Source: Cryomorphaceae bacterium BACL29 MAG-121220-bin8 (lineage in GTDB: Bacteria > Bacteroidota > Bacteroidia > Flavobacteriales > Flavobacteriaceae). From it: a stretch of 64,000 nucleotides of DNA. The position numbers and the translations under genes are program-made. Under the pieces are notes generated by a model. It worked only from the letters and a program-made list of their open reading frames with translations, was not told the DNA's origin and did no database searches. Positions 9,390 to 15,879 of this stretch are shown here, piece after piece; within the stretch, counting starts at the first letter, position 1; every line of letters starts with the position of its first letter. The DNA is taken from positions 793,810-857,809 of the forward strand of contig CAJIYP010000003.1 of NCBI GenBank assembly GCA_905181705.1, given 5' to 3'.

Positions 9390-10319
9390 TTAATTTTCAG
9401 AAATACTAACTCTAGTAGGGGAATCAGCTCCGCTAATTATAGATTTTACACCGGCTGCAATTGCCTTTATAGTTTCTGAAATAGTGAAAAGATCTAAAGT
9501 CTTGGCTTCGTCCGATACTTTGTGGTAATCTAAATCTTTATCCATAGGACTTGTGGAAAAAGTATGGGAAGGAACTCCTAATTTAGCCAAGGAGGCGTTA
9601 TCAGATCTAAAAAATAAATTAAAATTAACATATGGATCTGGAAAAACCTTGTAATCAGAACCAATTAAGTTTTGTTGTATTATTCTTCCAAAATCAGAGC
9701 GGTCAAAGCCCGTTATCCAAGCTGTTTTAGGCCCAAAAGGAGATTCTTTTCCAATCATTTCAATGTTTATCCCAGCTATTATATTTTTAGAATTGATTTG
9801 CTTTCCAAAATAATTAGAACCGAGTAAACCCATTTCTTCAGCTGTAAAAGCAACAAACAACAAGCTTCTTTCGTTGTTGTTTTGATTTGAAAAATGTTCT
9901 GCAAGCGCAAGAACGGCTGTGACTCCAGAAGCATTGTCATTAGCCCCATTAAAAATCACATCTTCTTCATCACCCCCTTTTTTAATACCTAAATGATCAT
10001 AATGAGCAGAGATTACTACAATTTCATTCTTTTTACTTTTCCCCTCAAGATACCCTACTATATTAAAGAGAGAAAGTCCTCTTTCTTCAAAATTTTGCCT
10101 GTAAGAGTTCATGCCTCCAAACCAGCCTAACCCTATTCTCTCAAACTCTTTTTCGATATAAATAGCTGCCTTTTCAATCCCAATTGTACCAGCTTTTCTT
10201 CCCTCCATTAAGTCAGAGGACAGCGCAAATAGATGTGATTTAATTAACTCTTCGGAGATAACCTGAGAGCTAAGAATCCCGGAGAAAATCAACAAAAAAA
10301 GAGTAAGTTGTTTAAACAT
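9390..10319 (-). CDS. secreted M28 family zinc peptidase
   Basis: 309 aa with signal peptide MFKQLTLFLLIFSGILSSQ. Peptidase M28 metal-site motifs are in order: SAHYDHLG (His, Asp), NGANDNASGVTAVLALAEHF (bridging Asp), TAEEMGLLGS (catalytic Glu and Glu ligand), NIEMIGKE (Asp ligand replaced by Glu) and YHKVSDEAKTLD (last His). Probably an exported aminopeptidase that trims peptides outside the cell or in the periplasm. It is separate from the larger M28 gene at 19.2 kb. The small lipoprotein gene lies immediately upstream on the same strand (16 nt). Confidence 0.9.
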   Translation of the reverse strand: MFKQLTLFLLIFSGILSSQVISEELIKSHLFALSSDLMEGRKAGTIGIEKAAIYIEKEFERIGLGWFGGMNSYRQNFEERGLSLFNIVGYLEGKSKKNEIVVISAHYDHLGIKKGGDEEDVIFNGANDNASGVTAVLALAEHFSNQNNNERSLLFVAFTAEEMGLLGSNYFGKQINSKNIIAGINIEMIGKESPFGPKTAWITGFDRSDFGRIIQQNLIGSDYKVFPDPYVNFNLFFRSDNASLAKLGVPSHTFSTSPMDKDLDYHKVSDEAKTLDLFTISETIKAIAAGVKSIISGADSPTRVSISEN

Positions 10320-10335
10320 TTTTTATAAATAAGAG

Positions 10336-10668
10336 TTATTCTATTTTTTTAAATTCAATAACTATTTCAGCATTCTCTTTGTCTATTTTAATTGCAGAAC
10401 CATCTTCTTTTATAAACACTTGGGCATCATAAAAAAAAACACTCCCTCGAGAAACTGTAATTTTTGATTTGTCGTAGTGTCTGTGAGTCAATATCTTTTG
10501 AAATGAGTCAAGATCACTTTTAATTAACATTTCTTCAACATTTATAGTCAGCGTTTCTAAATTAGACTTCCAAACTCCATTAATTTCATCAATAGATTTC
10601 ATCTCTCGATAGGGGCTATTACACGATATTAAAGTAGACACAATTAAAAAGGCAATTAACTTATTCAT
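10336..10668 (-). CDS. small lipoprotein, function unknown
   Basis: About 110 aa. I moved the start 18 codons inside the track ORF, to MNKLIAFLIVSTLISCNSP, which is a clear lipoprotein signal with lipobox Cys near residue 15. The track extension overlaps the upstream 52-aa gene out of frame and is not needed. The mature part (NGVWKSNLETLTI, FYDAQVFIKEDGSAIKI, AEIVIEFKKIE) is beta-rich with no family I can name. The start codon is 4 nt after the stop of the 52-aa gene, indicating an operon. Confidence 0.7.
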   Translation of the reverse strand: MNKLIAFLIVSTLISCNSPYREMKSIDEINGVWKSNLETLTINVEEMLIKSDLDSFQKILTHRHYDKSKITVSRGSVFFYDAQVFIKEDGSAIKIDKENAEIVIEFKKIE

Positions 10669-10672
10669 TTTA

Positions 10673-10831
10673 CTATTTTGATTTGTCTTGAATAGCCTTG
10701 TAAATTCCAGCACAAGCTTCATAATCTTCCAATTTTTCGTGTTTATAGAGTAGTTGGTAAAGCTCGTTTATCGCAGCTCCTTTTTCAAGTTTAGTTACTG
10801 CTCTTAGATAAAATTTATCAGATACGTTCAT
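10673..10831 (-). CDS. 52-aa small protein
   Basis: Too short for the ORF track. It starts ATG at 10831 and reads MNVSDKFYLRAVTKLEKGAA... to ...YKAIQDKSK before a TAG at 10673. The composition is helical, mixed charge and looks like a real cytosolic microprotein (KLEKGAAINELYQLLYKHEK, DYEACAGIYKAI resembles a TPR-like helical pair). The lipoprotein gene follows after 4 nt. I do not know its function. Confidence 0.6.
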   Translation of the reverse strand: MNVSDKFYLRAVTKLEKGAAINELYQLLYKHEKLEDYEACAGIYKAIQDKSK

Positions 10832-10959
10832 TTATGAATATGAAAATAACAAATATGATACCAAAAAAAAAATCTGTCAAAAAGTCAAAAAACTAAAAAA
10901 ACTATTCTTATCGTAAAAGAGTTTTTTAAGTTTTAGAAATATTTTTACATAATTATTGC

Positions 10960-11187
10960 ATGAAATTGACAAAATCTTTTATTAAATTTAGAAGAACTCA
11001 TAAATTTAAAACAATGAATAAACTAGATAAGAGTCAAATTCCTAAATTAGGTAGTAAAATTAATCAGCTTAAAAAAAGAATTAATAGGGCGGAGCAAAAT
11101 GGAAATATTGAAAAAGTTGAATTTAGAAAAATGAGAATTAACAAAATTAAAAAGCAAATAATTGAAATTTTAAATAAAAAGAAATAA
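10960..11187 (+). CDS. small basic coiled protein, hypothetical
   Basis: 75 aa at most; a second Met 18 codons in (MNKLDKSQIPKLGSKINQ) may be the true start. It is very Lys/Arg-rich with a long predicted helix (INQLKKRINRAEQNGNIEK, FRKMRINKIKKQIIEIL). It could bind nucleic acid, but no family is recognised. It ends 10 nt before the Kazal-like lipoprotein gene on the same strand. Confidence 0.45.
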   Translation: MKLTKSFIKFRRTHKFKTMNKLDKSQIPKLGSKINQLKKRINRAEQNGNIEKVEFRKMRINKIKKQIIEILNKKK

Positions 11188-11206
11188 ATCATAGTTTATG
11201 AAAAAG
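11182..11206 (+). repeat. duplicated gene-start segment, copy 1
   Basis: Contains ATAAATCATAGTTTATGAAA followed by AA. The ATG is the start of the Kazal-like gene. The same sequence starts two other genes on the opposite strand, at 11542-11564 and 11792-11816. Confidence 0.8.
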
Positions 11207-11434
11207 TTTTTCTTCATTTTAATTTGTTCATTTTTAGTTAGTTGTGGTGGTACAGACGATGTGATTGGTGACTGTATTGTTTCTCCTAATCCAGATATTA
11301 TTTGTACAAAAGAATATCAACCAGTCTGTGCTTGCAACAATTTAGTTTATGGCAATTCTTGCGAAGCAGAAAAAGCTGGAAATCTCAAATGGAAATCATC
11401 AAAAAAGGATAGTGGAGAAGAATGTAGCTATTAA
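11198..11434 (+). CDS. lipoprotein with Kazal-type protease-inhibitor-like domain
   Basis: 78 aa. Lipoprotein signal MKKFFFILICSFLVSCGG. The mature part has six further cysteines in a Kazal-like layout, with PVCACNNLVYGNSCEAEKAG matching the family signature (PVCG-x-DG-x-TY-x-N-x-C). Kazal domains inhibit serine proteases; bacterial surface-anchored versions may protect against host or competitor proteases. The inhibitor role is inference. Its start lies in a duplicated leader segment shared with neighbouring genes. Confidence 0.7.
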   Translation: MKKFFFILICSFLVSCGGTDDVIGDCIVSPNPDIICTKEYQPVCACNNLVYGNSCEAEKAGNLKWKSSKKDSGEECSY

Positions 11435-11444
11435 CTTTATAATT

Positions 11445-11519
11445 ATGAAATTAAAAGATTTTATATATTTAAACAAGTGCTTTGGTCAAAGGTTTGCCCA
11501 AAACTCACAAGTGGAATAA
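11445..11519 (+). pseudogene. chimeric 24-codon ORF, probable gene-start fragment
   Basis: The first eight codons encode MKLKDFIY, the same start as the 40-aa protein at 11814-11936 on the other strand. The rest (LNKCFGQRFAQNSQVE) is antisense to the signal-peptide fragment at 11461-11547. It looks like a recombination scar rather than a functional gene. Confidence 0.4.
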
Positions 11520-11547
11520 ACAGTAATAGTAGAAAGAGTTTTTTCAT
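11461..11547 (-). pseudogene. orphan signal-peptide fragment
   Basis: 28 codons reading MKKLFLLLLFIPLVSFGQ then TFDQSTCLNI and a stop. The first 18 residues are a textbook flavobacterial signal peptide, but no mature domain follows. It begins 3 nt after the stop of the 82-aa gene, within the second copy of the duplicated leader. Likely a 5' gene fragment left by recombination; a secreted micropeptide is less likely. Confidence 0.45.
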
Positions 11548-11564
11548 AAACTATGATTTATTCT
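11542..11564 (-). repeat. duplicated gene-start segment, copy 2
   Basis: Minus-strand copy of ATAAATCATAGTTTATGAAA. It spans the last codons of the 82-aa ORF and the start of the signal-peptide fragment. Confidence 0.8.
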
Positions 11565-11799
11565 TGCCTCCAAATTCTCTTTTTGTCCCATAGTTTTTTA
11601 TAGCTAATACTGTTATATATAAAAAGAAAATACCAAAAGGTATCAAAAGTGAGTCAGGAATAAACTCTTCTATAATAATTTCATATAAAATAATTCCAAG
11701 AGAACCAAAGTATAGTATTTGAGGTAGATACTTAACTGAATATATGAGATTTTCTGTAGCATCTAATATTTGATTGATGAGTTTTTTTAATTTTTTCAT
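11551..11799 (-). CDS. small two-TM membrane protein, hypothetical
   Basis: 82 aa. A basic N-terminus (MKKLKKLINQILDATENL) is followed by two hydrophobic segments, YLPQILYFGSLGIILYEIII and LLIPFGIFFLYITVLAI, then a basic tail. No family is recognised. The 40-aa membrane protein is 14 nt upstream, so the two look co-transcribed. Its start is the third copy of the duplicated leader. Confidence 0.55.
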   Translation of the reverse strand: MKKLKKLINQILDATENLIYSVKYLPQILYFGSLGIILYEIIIEEFIPDSLLIPFGIFFLYITVLAIKNYGTKREFGGKNKS

Positions 11800-11816
11800 A
11801 AACTATGATTTATTTA
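11792..11816 (-). repeat. duplicated gene-start segment, copy 3
   Basis: Minus-strand copy of ATAAATCATAGTTTATGAAA between the 40-aa ORF stop and the start of the 82-aa ORF. Confidence 0.8.
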
Positions 11817-11936
11817 AATCCAAAATCCATAATAAATTACAGCACCAGTAATTATTGTTACAGCAATTACAAATAGAACTCCTAACAGATTAGATTCTTT
11901 TGTTTTTTTATTATAAATAAAATCTTTTAGTTTCAT
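11814..11936 (-). CDS. 40-aa single-TM microprotein
   Basis: Too short for the track. It reads MKLKDFIYNKKTKESNLLGV followed by a transmembrane segment (LFVIAVTIITGAVIYYGFWI) up to the stop. A charged N-terminus plus one membrane helix is typical of Bacteroidota membrane microproteins. Its first eight codons recur at 11445 on the other strand. Function unknown. Confidence 0.5.
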   Translation of the reverse strand: MKLKDFIYNKKTKESNLLGVLFVIAVTIITGAVIYYGFWI

Positions 11937-11981
11937 AATAGTAGAATTAATTTTATAAATATATTAAAAGCAATATCGCGA

Positions 11982-12068
11982 CTATAATAAATATCCAGGA
12001 CCAAATCCCCCCCCCTTAGGGAGATTAGGACCAAAATCACCACTATCCCAGCCACCAAAATCTTCCAT
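11982..12068 (-). CDS. 28-aa Gly-rich ORF, doubtful
   Basis: Reads MEDFGGWDSGDFGPNLPKGG then GFGPGYLL. It contains a run of nine G/C pairs and has no close partner. Its composition resembles the start of the 44-aa ORF at 12989-13123 (MDFDSGSDG). It could be a microprotein or chance. Confidence 0.3.
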   Translation of the reverse strand: MEDFGGWDSGDFGPNLPKGGGFGPGYLL

Positions 12069-12186
12069 ATCTATAAATTTAATCAATTCTTTTTAACTCA
12101 TAGTAATTAGCTTACTCACCTCTGTAACTATCGCTTAATTATTGTCGTAACTTAATAAGACAGGTCTTCATACCTGTTAAATCCAG

Positions 12187-12236
12187 GAATTAAAAGGGGG
12201 ATGGCTTTCTCATTGCTTTCATCCTCTTTTTAATTC
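12187..12236. other. strong hairpin upstream of the 12.25-kb ORFs
   Basis: AATTAAAAGGGGGATG (12188-12203) pairs along its full length with CATCCTCTTTTTAATT (12220-12235), allowing G-U pairs, around a 16-nt loop. A smaller hairpin ACAGGT-6 nt-ACCTGT lies about 15 nt before it. It could be a bidirectional terminator separating the minus-strand microprotein genes from the plus-strand pair, or a structured leader of the latter. Confidence 0.55.
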
Positions 12237-12253
12237 TATTTAAAAAAGAGATT

Positions 12254-12385
12254 ATGATTAAGAGATTAAAATATAATAAGGAAACAGAAAAGCTAATTGC
12301 CCAGGCTATTCTAAAGCATAGGCAATTAAATAAAGTAAAAGATTTAGCATTTAAACCCAGATTCACATGGAGCAAACGAAAGTAA
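12254..12385 (+). CDS. 43-aa basic small protein, coupled to next ORF
   Basis: Too short for the track. Reads MIKRLKYNKETEKLIAQAIL...FTWSKRK. Very basic. Its 3' end overlaps the start of the 172-aa ORF by 19 nt in another frame, suggesting translational coupling. No family recognised. Confidence 0.45.
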   Translation: MIKRLKYNKETEKLIAQAILKHRQLNKVKDLAFKPRFTWSKRK

Positions 12386-12885
12386 AAAGACAGCCAATTA
12401 TTTTTAACGAGCATGGATATAACCATGAGTTAAAACAGTATTCACATAAGAAAGCTTTAGAGGGATTAATCCTAAATGACTTTAGTAAAATAGGAATCAA
12501 AAAGGTTGATTTTAAAAACAATATCCTGGAAACATTCTATCTCAAAATAGCCGAGATACATGAGAAAAACAATTCATTAAAACTGTCTGGCAAGAAGCTT
12601 TGTGGTTTGTTAGATATAGATGATTCTTCTATTAAAAATCACTCAGCTCAATATGAAAAGTTTAGAGATTTTGTAAAACCTAAGAAAGACACATTCACTC
12701 TATTTGCTGAAACAGACAAAGAGCTATATAGACTTGATTATGCTAAAAGATTAATAGAGGTTCTAAATGAATTAAAAGAACACAGACAAGTCCATTGGAA
12801 TGTTATGATACAAGCTTTTAATGGAGTAATTAAGCTCAATGGAATTAGTCAGTATATAGTTAATCCAAACTTTGTAAAATATTAA
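12367..12885 (+). CDS. hypothetical protein, mobile-element-like
   Basis: 172 aa, cytosolic, Lys/Asn-rich. Predicted mostly helical; strings such as KLSGKKLCGLLDIDDSSIKNH and KELYRLDYAKRLIEVLNELK give no family match I can name. No signal or membrane segment. The upstream 43-aa ORF overlaps it, and a phage-like ORF follows 300 nt later, so it may belong to a prophage or plasmid remnant. That origin is inference from context. Confidence 0.5.
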   Translation: MEQTKVKRQPIIFNEHGYNHELKQYSHKKALEGLILNDFSKIGIKKVDFKNNILETFYLKIAEIHEKNNSLKLSGKKLCGLLDIDDSSIKNHSAQYEKFRDFVKPKKDTFTLFAETDKELYRLDYAKRLIEVLNELKEHRQVHWNVMIQAFNGVIKLNGISQYIVNPNFVKY

Positions 12886-12886
12886 G

Positions 12887-12961
12887 AAGCCCCTACCTGG
12901 GAAGACTAGGATGTTGGGCTAAGTTCTTGAAAACCTCTTAGTCCATTTCCCTGGTCGTTAA
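12887..12961. other. intergenic inverted repeats downstream of the 172-aa ORF
   Basis: An outer pair, ACCTGGGAA with TTCCCTGGT (one internal mismatch), encloses an inner pair GGGCTAAG/CTTAGTCC with a 13-nt loop. A nested stem of this kind could be a terminator or a structured RNA. No U-tract follows, so a plain intrinsic terminator is not certain. Confidence 0.35.
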
Positions 12962-12988
12962 AATAACTAGAAATAACTATATATTGGA

Positions 12989-13123
12989 TTAAGAGTAAAG
13001 AACACCTAAAACCATAAATATTAACAATACGATAACTATAGCAATTATTATCTTTTTTGCTTTTTCGTCAGACATATTATCCTTATCGTAATGTGAACCA
13101 TCACTTCCACTGTCAAAATCCAT
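12989..13123 (-). CDS. 44-aa single-TM microprotein
   Basis: Reads MDFDSGSDGSHYDKDNMSDE, KAKK, then a hydrophobic helix IIIAIVIVLLIFMVLGVLYS to the stop. An acidic N-terminus plus a C-terminal membrane anchor is a plausible real microprotein. Function unknown. Confidence 0.45.
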   Translation of the reverse strand: MDFDSGSDGSHYDKDNMSDEKAKKIIIAIVIVLLIFMVLGVLYS

Positions 13124-13181
13124 AATATAAATATAATGCTAAAAAACCTAACAACTCAATTAACACTAATATACATTAAAC

Positions 13182-13475
13182 ATGAAATACGAACTTGGTA
13201 ACAATTACGGAACAGGGAGGCCGAAAGGCTCTAAGAATAAAATACATTTAGAGACTAAAGAGCTTATAAATAAAATACTATTTGATGAAAAGCAATTTAC
13301 AGCAGATTGGAAAGAAATGGATGTTCATGCTAGAATGGAGCTGAGAATTAAAATGGCAAGATTTGTAGTTCCAGAACCTAAGGAATTAGCAAGCTCAGAA
13401 GATAACACAGACTATCCTTTATTTATAGATACAAGAGAAGATGCTCTAAGGCTTTTAGAAATGACAGAAGAATGA
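13182..13475 (+). CDS. phage-type small protein with AT-hook-like N-terminus
   Basis: 97 aa. The N-terminus NNYGTGRPKGSKNKIHLETK matches the GRPKGSKNK start of many small phage proteins (DUF5681-like, often near terminase genes). The GRPKG core is also an AT-hook. The rest is helical and acidic (DWKEMDVHARMELRIKMARF, DTREDALRLLEMTEE). No terminase or portal gene is nearby, so it is a likely phage remnant. Confidence 0.5.
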   Translation: MKYELGNNYGTGRPKGSKNKIHLETKELINKILFDEKQFTADWKEMDVHARMELRIKMARFVVPEPKELASSEDNTDYPLFIDTREDALRLLEMTEE

Positions 13476-13500
13476 AACTAGATTTAAATAAATTCTTTGC

Positions 13501-14136
13501 CTAATCTGTGCAATTTGTGAAATTAGGTCTTTTAGATTCTGGCCAATTATTGCTATTAAAATAGCTTATTTGATTATCGCATTTTGTTACTTTTGAAACA
13601 TCCCATCCACTTAAATCCATTCCTTCTATATAATTGTCTGTAATTTCCATAAAACATACCTGTCATTGAAGTAGCATTGCTTACATCCCAATTATTGATA
13701 TTAATATTTACATCTCCTAAATCATAATTAATGCCATATCTTTTACTTTAGAAACATCCCACCCACTTAAATCTACATTAACACGTTGAACACCATAAAA
13801 AAGTCCATTCATATCGTTCCAGTTACTTACATCCCAACCTTCAATTCCTTTGATTTCACTTCTAAAAAAAAGGGCTGCTGAACCAGAGAATTCTACTTCT
13901 ACTTTTGTGGTAACCACTTTACTCAAATCCTTACCGTCTTTTATCCATTCTTTTAAAGAAGGCAAATCAACAGCAGTATAAGTTACTCCGTTAAGGTCTG
14001 CAGTTGTTCCTACAGTAACCCAATCCCTTGCTTTGATTGTTACTCCATTGTCTGCAACATAGAAGGGTAATTCTTCTTCATCAGAGGAACAAGAAACAAT
14101 AAATAGGGCTATAAATAGTAATGTGTATTTTTTCAT
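13501..14136 (-). pseudogene. BspA-like (DUF285) lipoprotein, two frameshifts
   Basis: The start is MKKYTLLFIALFIVSC (lipobox), 25 codons inside the track ORF. The DUF285/BspA repeat GWDVSNWNDMNGLFYG and DLSGWDVSKVKDMA are followed by a break near 13732. Reading continues in a second frame (NNWDVSNATSMTGMFYGN) and, after about 13636, in a third (MDLSGWDVSKVTKCDN ... RPNFTNCTD stop). Joined, this gives a normal short DUF285 surface lipoprotein of about 210 aa. The breaks may be real decay or sequencing indels. Such proteins are surface-exposed LRR-like molecules. Confidence 0.75.
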
Positions 14137-14137
14137 A
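14087..14137 (-). repeat. 51-bp identical signal-peptide segment, copy 1
   Basis: Encodes MKKYTLLFIALFIVSCS plus one base 5' of the ATG. Identical over 51 bp to 14607-14657, the start of the neighbouring lipoprotein gene; the two genes are unrelated after this point. Confidence 0.9.
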
Positions 14138-14185
14138 TTTAATATATAAAATAGTAAGAGGTTAAAATTGTGTTGGACTAACACT

Positions 14186-14656
14186 CTATTTGGTACTTCT
14201 TTCGTAAGCAAAACCGCCTTTTTTGCCCTCAGACCAAGACGTGATTTTCACACTTAAGTACGTGTCATCATCAACTAAATACATCACAAGGTTTTTACCA
14301 ATAGCATCTTTTGGTTTACTAACTGCTGTTCTGAATTTTGTAAATGAAAGAGTTTCGATTTGACTTAATGTACCAATAGCCCATTTAGTACCAACGGGAC
14401 TATTTGTTTTATCAGCGACGCTTTCTTTTACAATGTTATAAAATTGACCGCCATCATTTCCTCTGGTAATCCATACATTAGATGTTAATCGGTCTTGATT
14501 GGCCTGAGCGGTAGGGTCTGAACCCTCTGATTTAGTAAATGTTATAGTTGCTCCATTCCAAATAGTTGCAGAATTTGTGAAAGTATTTTCACCTTCGTCA
14601 CTAGATGAACAAGAAACAATAAATAGGGCTATAAATAGTAATGTGTATTTTTTCAT
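14186..14656 (-). CDS. lipoprotein, hypothetical beta-rich domain
   Basis: About 156 aa from the ATG at 14656 (the track start is 9 codons upstream). Lipoprotein signal MKKYTLLFIALFIVSCSSS. The mature region contains WNGATITFTKSEGSDPTAQ, DRLTSNVWITRGNDGGQFYN, then KPKDAIGKNLVMYLVDDDTY and WSEGKKGGFAYERST, a pattern seen in many Bacteroidota secreted proteins of unknown function. It lies 50 nt upstream of the DUF285 gene in the same direction and shares its first 51 bp with it. Confidence 0.65.
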   Translation of the reverse strand: MKKYTLLFIALFIVSCSSSDEGENTFTNSATIWNGATITFTKSEGSDPTAQANQDRLTSNVWITRGNDGGQFYNIVKESVADKTNSPVGTKWAIGTLSQIETLSFTKFRTAVSKPKDAIGKNLVMYLVDDDTYLSVKITSWSEGKKGGFAYERSTK

Positions 14657-14657
14657 A
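14607..14657 (-). repeat. 51-bp identical signal-peptide segment, copy 2
   Basis: Second copy of the segment at 14087-14137. Confidence 0.9.
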
Positions 14658-14820
14658 GCTACAAAAGTAATAAAAACATCCACACAGAAAGGTTAGTTAA
14701 TAAAAGTATAAAGGCAAAAAAGACGATAAATAGTACTTAAATGGGCTTTGAGTGTGTTTCTGGTGTGTTTGAGTACAAAAAACATATCACAAATTGACCT
14801 GTTTTTAAGCTTACTATAAA

Positions 14821-14863
14821 ACAAAAAACCCCTCTGTTGAAGGGTTTTAAGGGTGGTCCCACC
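14821..14863 (+). repeat. att-like direct repeat, distal copy (attL)
   Basis: Shares ACAAAAAACCCCTC and GGGTTTTAAGGGTGGTCCC with 17164-17207. That copy covers the terminator and the last ten bases of the tRNA. Here the tRNA similarity stops after GGTCCCACC, although weak resemblance (ACTATAACC for ACTCGAACC) may continue. It contains its own hairpin (14825-14848). It fits a tRNA-site duplication made by integration; a decayed second tRNA gene is the alternative. Confidence 0.65.
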
Positions 14864-14916
14864 TGTACTATAACCATCCTATTAGTGCACTGATAATCAA
14901 ACACTTATAAGGAGCG

Positions 14917-14971
14917 ATGGTACACAATGTGTACCATATAACCCTGTACGTGGTACACTTCTGTGTACCAC
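14917..14971. repeat. TGGTACACA inverted-motif cluster, left
   Basis: Contains the palindrome ATGGTACACAATGTGTACCAT (quoted here as two halves, GGTACACA and TGTGTACC) at 14917-14937 and GTGGTACAC-4 nt-GTGTACCAC at 14950-14971. That is four TGGTACAC half-sites in 55 bp. The same motif occurs three times at the other end of the element. Confidence 0.75.
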
Positions 14972-14972
14972 C

Positions 14973-15000
14973 AAAAAGTGATTTAGCTAAATCACTTTTT
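14973..15000. terminator. 28-bp perfect palindrome, probable terminator
   Basis: AAAAAGTGATTTA and its exact complement TAAATCACTTTTT abut with a GC centre. It lies 70 nt beyond the stop of the minus-strand 155-aa gene and could end transcription on either strand. Confidence 0.5.
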
Positions 15001-15069
15001 ATAATTACTGTGGTTAAAGTCCGGTTTGGACTTAAAAAAAGATCTTCTTAAGTTTTTGAATAATAAACA

Positions 15070-15537
15070 CTAGCTCTCAAAAGCCAATCCAAGCTTCCAC
15101 TCATCAGATATTTGATCAAATGAATCGCCATCAAACATTGGACTCATCCAAACTCCACTCTCATCTGGAACGTACAACTTTGATCCTTGATCCGTTGTGT
15201 AAAGATCAACTTCACCATCTTCATCATCAACAAGTGTCCAAAGTTTTTGCATCAACGCATTCAGTATAGATGAATGCAATGGGTTTTCCTCCTCAAGGCC
15301 ATCTACTTCATCGTAGTCAAGACACTCTGAAGTCGAGCTTTCAATATCCATCCGAAAGAAACCACCGTCGTTTTCACCACCTCCAACAGACCCATAGTAA
15401 GCACCAAACCAGATGTCTCCATCCTCCGCCTGAACAACTGTATACAAAATTATCTCACTTACCACTCCACCAGATGCAGAAATATAAATATCGCAGTCAT
15501 ATGAATTTCCATTTACTACTACATTACTTTTAGACAT
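15070..15537 (-). CDS. acidic hypothetical protein (mini-island cargo)
   Basis: 155 aa, strongly acidic (VDDEDGEVDLYTTDQGSK, ESSTSECLDYDEVDGLEE), no signal or membrane segment; no family recognised. It is preceded by a clear Shine-Dalgarno, AAGGAG, 7 nt from the ATG, which is unusual in this genome. Its base use is visibly richer in G and C than its neighbours. Both point to transfer from another phylum. The 97-aa acidic gene lies 48 nt upstream on the same strand. Confidence 0.6.
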   Translation of the reverse strand: MSKSNVVVNGNSYDCDIYISASGGVVSEIILYTVVQAEDGDIWFGAYYGSVGGGENDGGFFRMDIESSTSECLDYDEVDGLEEENPLHSSILNALMQKLWTLVDDEDGEVDLYTTDQGSKLYVPDESGVWMSPMFDGDSFDQISDEWKLGLAFES

Positions 15538-15585
15538 ATGCCTTCTCCTTGATTTAGAATTAATGTGATTATTGTAATCTTAATT

Positions 15586-15879
15586 TTATTCTTTGATGAA
15601 AGTAAACTCATCTCCATCACGACTGAAGGGAGGATAAGCAACAGCTTTGGGTTCAAAGTTTTCATCGTCATCATCGTCTTCAGGGATATCAGGTAATTTC
15701 AAACTAGAATGTTTCGCCTTAGCTATTTTTATAGCGATGTCTTCATTGTCTTCATCCTCAGAAATTAGATCTAGACTAACCCAATATATATATTCATTAT
15801 CTTCTGCATCTGTGAGTGCCACTTCCATATATTTATCTTCATAGTCGTCAGCTTCAAAATAACTTACATCATCATTCAT
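15586..15879 (-). CDS. very acidic hypothetical protein (mini-island cargo)
   Basis: 97 aa from the ATG at 15879; the track start 4 codons upstream is a TTG. GGAG lies 6 nt before the ATG, again an untypical Shine-Dalgarno. The sequence is dominated by Asp/Glu (ISEDEDNEDIAIKIAKAK, IPEDDDDDENFEPKAV). It could be a DNA mimic or a binding partner of the next gene, but that is speculation; no family recognised. Confidence 0.55.
   Translation of the reverse strand: MNDDVSYFEADDYEDKYMEVALTDAEDNEYIYWVSLDLISEDEDNEDIAIKIAKAKHSSLKLPDIPEDDDDDENFEPKAVAYPPFSRDGDEFTFIKE

Noticed and set aside
12190-12426. 78-aa minus-strand ORF with hydrophobic stretches
   Set aside because: It is antisense to the coupled 43-aa and 172-aa plus-strand genes and runs through the hairpin; no independent signal supports it.
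15270-15533. Plus-strand 87-aa ORF opposite the acidic cargo gene
   Set aside because: Its composition (His, Gln, Leu-rich) is the complement of acidic codons; the minus gene has a Shine-Dalgarno site and this one does not.
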